From the NCBI RefSeq assembly GCF_900108335.1, contig NZ_FNVT01000029.1, forward strand, positions 1 through 64,000: a stretch of DNA of 64,000 nt. Direction: 5' to 3'. Source of the stretch: Nonomuraea solani. Lineage in GTDB: Bacteria > Actinomycetota > Actinomycetes > Streptosporangiales > Streptosporangiaceae. Within the stretch, counting starts at the first letter, position 1. Each line of letters starts with the position of its first letter. The translations under genes were made by a program, and so were the position numbers. Below the pieces are notes generated by a model, which was given only the letters and a program-made list of their open reading frames with translations, was not told where the DNA came from and ran no database searches. Below are positions 59,915-64,000 of this stretch, in pieces.

Positions 59915-60409
59915 TCAAGAAGCCGGTTTCGCCTTCGATATCAAGCTGGCCAGCAGCAGGAGCAGCGAACTCTGGGCCAGCATGCCGGGCGCCAGCGGCG
60001 GCGCGTTTCCGACCGACTTCGTGAGCGCCTGCCACCACTGCGACAGGGGCGAGAGCGTGTCCCAGGCCGGGTCCATGGCGCCCATGCCGTGGTTGACGGA
60101 CACGTGCATGAAGACGCCGTACGCCGAGGCGAGCAGCACGACGCCGGCCAGTGCCCGGACCACCGTCACCACCCGACCGGAGTCGCGCAGGGCGAGCAGG
60201 GCGAGCGCGGCCACCAGCAGCGCCACGGCGAACCAGGGGATGAGCTGCGTGAAGCTCTGCCAGTGACGTTCGAAGGCGAGCTCGAGTGCGGCGCCGCCGA
60301 TGCCGATCGCGACCAGCGCCAGGAGCCCGAGGCGCAGCACGCCGGGGCCGGCCGGGGCGAGCCGGCGATGGTTCGGGCGAGCAGCGGTGCGAGGGGGAGT
60401 TGAGGTCAT
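59915..60409 (-). CDS. Small polytopic membrane protein
   Basis: 164 residues with three or four helices (about 25-43, 55-73, 84-100 and 146-160). The ATG at 60409 fits. No family recognised. It is 92 bases upstream of the secreted gene and might form a transcript with it. Confidence 0.6.
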   Translation of the reverse strand: MTSTPPRTAARPNHRRLAPAGPGVLRLGLLALVAIGIGGAALELAFERHWQSFTQLIPWFAVALLVAALALLALRDSGRVVTVVRALAGVVLLASAYGVFMHVSVNHGMGAMDPAWDTLSPLSQWWQALTKSVGNAPPLAPGMLAQSSLLLLLASLISKAKPAS

Positions 60410-60642
60410 GCGGGACCACCGTCCGGATGCGAGGTCTCTTAGTCGCCTCCAAGTTCTCCGGACATCCTTGGAGAAACCTCAGCGAAGTCTGAAGATCTCG
60501 TGAGAACTGGCGCTGCACGACATCTTCACGACATTCGCACACCAACCTGGTGGAACGGTACGAGTCCACAGGGTGTGCTCGAAAGGCCCTGGCGTTCCAC
60601 CGGCGGCGCGTTGAGAGTGGTGCCATAAGAAGGTGGGTGTGC

Positions 60643-61464
60643 GTGGTGACGAACTGGATTGACGAGCCCATCGTGGATCCCGGCGTGCCGGAGCGGGACA
60701 GATGGCGCATCATCGGCGCGTCCGGGCTCCTGCTCGGCCGCCCGGACCCCGAACCGCCCCCCTGGGTCCGCCACCTGTTCGCCGTGGGCGCGGCCGGGGC
60801 GGCCGCGATCGGAGGGGTGCTGAGCGTCGCGGCGATCGGCACCGGCCACGAGTCCGCCGGGCTCGCCGCCCTGATGGTCTTCCTGACCGCCGTGCTGTTC
60901 ATCGGCGTCGCCCGGCCCAGCACGGGCCAGCGCCTGGCCACCCGGTACGCCGGTCACTACGTCATCCCCGCCCAGCTCGACGACCCCGCCCTCGACCTGC
61001 TGACCAGGGCCAGAAAGGCGATCCAGGACGTCACCGCGTCCCGCGTGCACCGCCTGGGCCTCCTGGACGGCATCGCCAACGACGTCGTGCTGCCCGAGCG
61101 CCTCTGGGACGTCGCCCGCCTCGTACGCACCCATGCCGACCTGCGCGTGGAGCAGGCCGAGGCGCTGGCCGAGCTCATGACCCCCGAGTTGGCCGCCGTC
61201 CTCGAACCCCAGCAGGAGGCCCTGCGCCGCTCGGTGGCGGCGGTCACCGAACGGGTGTGGGAGCTGGAGGTGTACGCCTCCCGGGTGCGCGCGGCCGATT
61301 CGGCGCTGCGGGCGAGCGAACTGCAGAAGAGCAACGACAAGTATCGCGACCTGTTGGCCCAGACGGGCGACACCGAGGGCCTGCGCGCCCTGACCGACCA
61401 GGCCGACGCCCTCACCACGACCCTGCGCGAGGCGATAGCCGCCGGCCAGACCCTCAGCCTCTAG
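60643..61464 (+). CDS. Membrane protein with coiled-coil C-terminus
   Basis: 273 residues from a GTG at 60643 (60646 is also possible; AAGGTGGG upstream). Two helices (about 42-85) follow a basic N-terminus. The C-terminal 120 residues are helical and charged (QEALRRSVAAVTERVWELEV, then SNDKYRDLLAQTGDTEGL) and likely form a coiled coil. Unknown function. Confidence 0.6.
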   Translation: MVTNWIDEPIVDPGVPERDRWRIIGASGLLLGRPDPEPPPWVRHLFAVGAAGAAAIGGVLSVAAIGTGHESAGLAALMVFLTAVLFIGVARPSTGQRLATRYAGHYVIPAQLDDPALDLLTRARKAIQDVTASRVHRLGLLDGIANDVVLPERLWDVARLVRTHADLRVEQAEALAELMTPELAAVLEPQQEALRRSVAAVTERVWELEVYASRVRAADSALRASELQKSNDKYRDLLAQTGDTEGLRALTDQADALTTTLREAIAAGQTLSL

Positions 61465-61512
61465 CCTTGTGAATATCCGCGGCCTTCCAGAGAGCCTCTT
61501 TCTACAGAGACC

Positions 61513-62991
61513 TCAGAAGTCCCGCCACTCGTCGAACCACGAGCCCGCCTCCGCGTCCGGCACCCCGGCCCGCTCCGCCAGCCCCATGAAGGCCTCGTAA
61601 GCCTCCTCCCGCAGCGTGGTGTCGATCATCCCGTGCCGTAACTCGATCGCGTTGAGCCCCTGGACGAACTCCCGCAAAATCCCCCGTGCATCGGCCACGG
61701 CGGCCGGATCGTCGGCGTCCAGCCCTGCGATGGTCTGATCCGCCGTCGCATAGGCCCGGCAAGCCGCCGCACCGCCCCGCTTGTGCTCGTCCACCCAGTT
61801 ACGCAGTGGATTGTCGATGTTGACCACCAGCCACTTGTCCGACTTCGCCCCGCTGAGCCGCACCACCACCCCGCTGCCCTTGTAACGCCGCCGGATCGGC
61901 CGGACCTGGCTGCTCCTCAGGCAGTCGACGTCGAGCCGCCGCAGCGGCCCCTCGGGCGAGGGCAACATCCCGGCCTCGACCCCGTAGGCGTCGGTCAGCT
62001 CCACCGTGTGCAGCCGCGAGAACGCCCCGAGCCCGCCGAGGGCTCCATATGCCCCGGTCCACCGCACCCGCAACCGCTCCAACTCCCCAAGGGCCGGCAC
62101 CACCAAGTCACCCGCCCCTGCCAACTCCAGCTCACGCACCCCGCGCAACCCATCGGGCACCGTGCCTTGAGCGTCGGTCCACCGCCCGTCGGACATCCCG
62201 CTCCCGGTGACGGCCAGGGCCACCCACCGGCCGTCCGCGTTCGCCGTCACGGACTCCGGCAACCCGGCGCCGAACCGCAGCAACGTCAGCTCCGGCGGCA
62301 GCACGAGGCGGCGCGGCGCCCGGCCGGGGAAGACCAGCCCGGTCAGCCCGGTCTCGCTCACATCGACCTCGTCTGGCGGGTCATCCCAGGTCAGCGCCGT
62401 GATGATGGGCCGGCTCGCCAGCGCCCGCACGAGCCCCCGCTCGGAGCCCGCCCAGCCCAACGCCGTGACCTGCGGCAACGCGTCCAGCCCGGCCCAGCGC
62501 ACCTCGCCCCGATGCTCCCGCAGGTCAAGCCGGGCCAGACGCCCGGGCCGGCGCGTGGGCGGACCGCCGAGGTCTCCCCCGAGATCGACCTCGACCTGCC
62601 GGGCGGACGCGCCCTTGTACGCCGCCTTGGCCGCGGCGCCCACCCGCAGGTCCCAGTGCCGCTGCAGGACGACCTGGAAGACCAGGTTGGCCCAGGCCGC
62701 GTAGGAGTCGCCCTCGCGCGGCAGGTCCGGATGCAGCGGCAACGCGCCCAGGGGCACGAAGTCGGCGGGAGGAGGATCGTCCACCAGAGTGGGCTGCGGC
62801 CCGCCCGTCCAGCTGTGGTGATCGACGAGCAGCGGCCCGGCGCCGCGCAGGTCGCCGAGCGCGGGCAGCGTCTCGGAGTGCCAGTCGAGCGCGCACACCA
62901 GCAGCAGACCGTCACGCGTCCCGGTCACCTGGCACGCGCCGAAACCGCCCAGCGGCAGCGGCATGGCCAGGACGTCACCCAACTCGAGCAT
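61513..62991 (-). CDS. Large protein with Imm26-like N-terminus
   Basis: 492 residues from an ATG at 62991 (a TTG at 63021 is also open). MLELGDVLAMPLPLGGFGAC is similar to the beta-rich Imm26 immunity fold, followed by repeated small-residue/Leu stretches (for example GLRGVRELELAGAGDLVVPA) that could be solenoid-like. The C-terminal 90 residues are helical. Imm26-family members often neutralise polymorphic toxins, but no toxin gene is beside it. Function uncertain. Confidence 0.45.
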   Translation of the reverse strand: MLELGDVLAMPLPLGGFGACQVTGTRDGLLLVCALDWHSETLPALGDLRGAGPLLVDHHSWTGGPQPTLVDDPPPADFVPLGALPLHPDLPREGDSYAAWANLVFQVVLQRHWDLRVGAAAKAAYKGASARQVEVDLGGDLGGPPTRRPGRLARLDLREHRGEVRWAGLDALPQVTALGWAGSERGLVRALASRPIITALTWDDPPDEVDVSETGLTGLVFPGRAPRRLVLPPELTLLRFGAGLPESVTANADGRWVALAVTGSGMSDGRWTDAQGTVPDGLRGVRELELAGAGDLVVPALGELERLRVRWTGAYGALGGLGAFSRLHTVELTDAYGVEAGMLPSPEGPLRRLDVDCLRSSQVRPIRRRYKGSGVVVRLSGAKSDKWLVVNIDNPLRNWVDEHKRGGAAACRAYATADQTIAGLDADDPAAVADARGILREFVQGLNAIELRHGMIDTTLREEAYEAFMGLAERAGVPDAEAGSWFDEWRDF

Positions 62992-63081
62992 GTCCGGGAG
63001 GCTAGCAACCGCCTCCGACAACTCAGAGCGACCGCCTGTGACAGGGCCTGTGACAGGGCCGGAGGCAGGCAGGGCGACCGG

Positions 63082-63642
63082 CTATGGGCAGCCGGGGCGC
63101 GTCGCCCGGTCGAAGATCTCGACGAGCTCGTCCGCCCCCGCCCCCGGATCCTCCCGCCCCGCCACACCATCGATGGAGGCCCGCAACACCGCGCTCATCA
63201 GCTCAGGATCGAACGCCCGGAAAGCCCCGGCCCGCTGCCCGCCCTCGAACAGCCCCGCCAGCCACCCGTCCACCACCTGCTCACGGGCGTTGCAGTCGAT
63301 CTGCCGCCGCGCCCGCGCGTACTCGGGCCGGGCGGCGGCGAAGTCCAGGCTCGCCCTGATGTACGCCTCCAGCCGCCCCCGATCCCCCCGAGCCGCCGCC
63401 ACGGCAGGCCGTACGAACGCCGCCACCTCCTCGGCCACCACCCGCGTCACGGTCGCGAGCAGATCCGCCTTGCCCGCGAAGTGGTAGGAGATCAGCCGCT
63501 TGCTGCTCAGCCCGGCATGCTCGCAGATCGCCTCAAATGTGGTCCCCGCGTAACCGCGCCGCGCCAGCACGGCGATCGTGGCCGCCGCGATCTGGGTTCT
63601 GCGCGCCTCGGAGGACGAGAGACGCCTCGCGGGGATCTCCAT
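63082..63642 (-). CDS. TetR-family transcriptional regulator
   Basis: 186 residues. The HTH: RRTQIAAATIAVLARRGYAG, TTFEAICEHAGLSSKRLISY and HFAGKADLLATV. The ligand domain includes YARARRQIDCNAREQVVDGW. The start at 63642 is conserved. Targets unknown; the Imm26-like gene ends 90 bases away. Confidence 0.9.
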   Translation of the reverse strand: MEIPARRLSSSEARRTQIAAATIAVLARRGYAGTTFEAICEHAGLSSKRLISYHFAGKADLLATVTRVVAEEVAAFVRPAVAAARGDRGRLEAYIRASLDFAAARPEYARARRQIDCNAREQVVDGWLAGLFEGGQRAGAFRAFDPELMSAVLRASIDGVAGREDPGAGADELVEIFDRATRPGCP

Positions 63643-63715
63643 TCACACCAGACTGCCACGTCTGGCGACAAAGCACCTCCACCCGGACTTACTCAAAGGG
63701 ATAAGAATCCGCAAA

Positions 63716-64000
63716 CTACATGTTGATCATGTGTCCGGCGAGGCCGTGGATCGCCTCCTTGACCGCCTCCCCGAGCGTCGGGTGCGCGTGCACGTTGCGC
63801 GCGACCTCGTGCACGGTCAGGTCCCACTGCTGCGCCAGGGTCAGCTCCGGCAGCAGCTCGGTCACCTCGGGACCGATCAGGTGCGCGCCGAGCAGCTCAC
63901 CGTGCGTGTTGTCGCTCACGATCTTCACGAAGCCGGCCGTGTCGCCCAGGCCGTGCGCCTTGCCGTTCGCCGTGAACGGGAACTTGGCCACCTTCACGTC
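63716..64000 (-). CDS. lpdA: Dihydrolipoyl dehydrogenase, C-terminal part (cut by window edge)
   Basis: 95 codons to the window end. FPFTANGKAHGLGDTAGFVK, then LLGAHLIGPEVTELLPELTL and NVHAHPTLGEAVKEA. The His and Glu of HAHPTLGE are the catalytic pair of the dimer interface. It is E3 of 2-oxo-acid dehydrogenase complexes or the glycine cleavage system. The flavin and NAD domains lie beyond position 64000. Confidence 0.9.
   Translation of the reverse strand, partial: DVKVAKFPFTANGKAHGLGDTAGFVKIVSDNTHGELLGAHLIGPEVTELLPELTLAQQWDLTVHEVARNVHAHPTLGEAVKEAIHGLAGHMINM

Overview
High-GC actinomycete chromosome, most likely a Streptosporangiales member such as Nonomuraea (inferred from codon bias, a CU044_5270-family/ECF pair, an EACC1/caspase module and actinobacterial-type NarGHJI; not proven). 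The window falls into two halves.

Positions 1 to about 34.8 kb look like a dormancy/hypoxia island. Its centre is an orphan NarL-type response regulator (12097-12738) very similar to mycobacterial DosR/DevR. Around it lie genes of the classes found in DosR/OsdR regulons: tandem universal stress proteins, CBS and CBS-BON proteins, a CtpF-like P-type ATPase, an Acg-like nitroreductase, PPOX-fold flavin proteins, a flavodoxin, a second GAPDH, a HAD beta-phosphoglucomutase, PPK2, a NarK transporter and narGHJI. A recurring box close to GGGACCTTCGGCC, often in pairs about 21-23 bp apart, sits before most of these units. I read these as binding sites of the DevR-like regulator.

The same half is littered with broken genes: HypF, GH65 phosphorylase, pyruvate formate-lyase, two SulP pieces, Mth938-like, TetR, two USP pieces, a NACHT N-terminus, and frameshifted PPK2 and DUF385-type genes. 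Several keep recognisable N- and C-terminal ends but have lost the middle. Also here are an EACC1-caspase-WD40 pair (15.3-17.5 kb) and a NACHT ATPase with a long glycine-zipper membrane tail (23.0-25.2 kb), both conflict/defence-type architectures, plus an actinobacterial IHF-like protein.

From tRNA-Lys (34.8 kb) onward genes are intact and tightly packed: acyl-CoA dehydrogenase, PspC, MFS exporter, small zincin, membrane metallophosphoesterase, a tRNA-Glu/Asp/Phe cluster, a Phd/VapC toxin-antitoxin operon with an operator at its start, a PEP-mutase-type enzyme divergent from an ArsR-like regulator, an ECF sigma/CU044_5270 operon, a secreted HNH nuclease, a P450, a P-loop kinase, a secreted glycosidase with FN3 and CBM2, a regulator next to a large secreted subtilisin, a secreted alpha/beta hydrolase, a two-component system, a truncated ABC exporter, a methyltransferase, several secreted or membrane proteins of unknown role, a TetR regulator and the C-terminus of dihydrolipoyl dehydrogenase cut by the window edge.

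The working model for the left half is that oxygen limitation activates the DevR-like regulator, which turns on nitrate uptake and respiration, stress proteins and redox enzymes, while older anaerobic functions (hydrogenase maturation, formate-producing fermentation, disaccharide phosphorolysis) are being lost.
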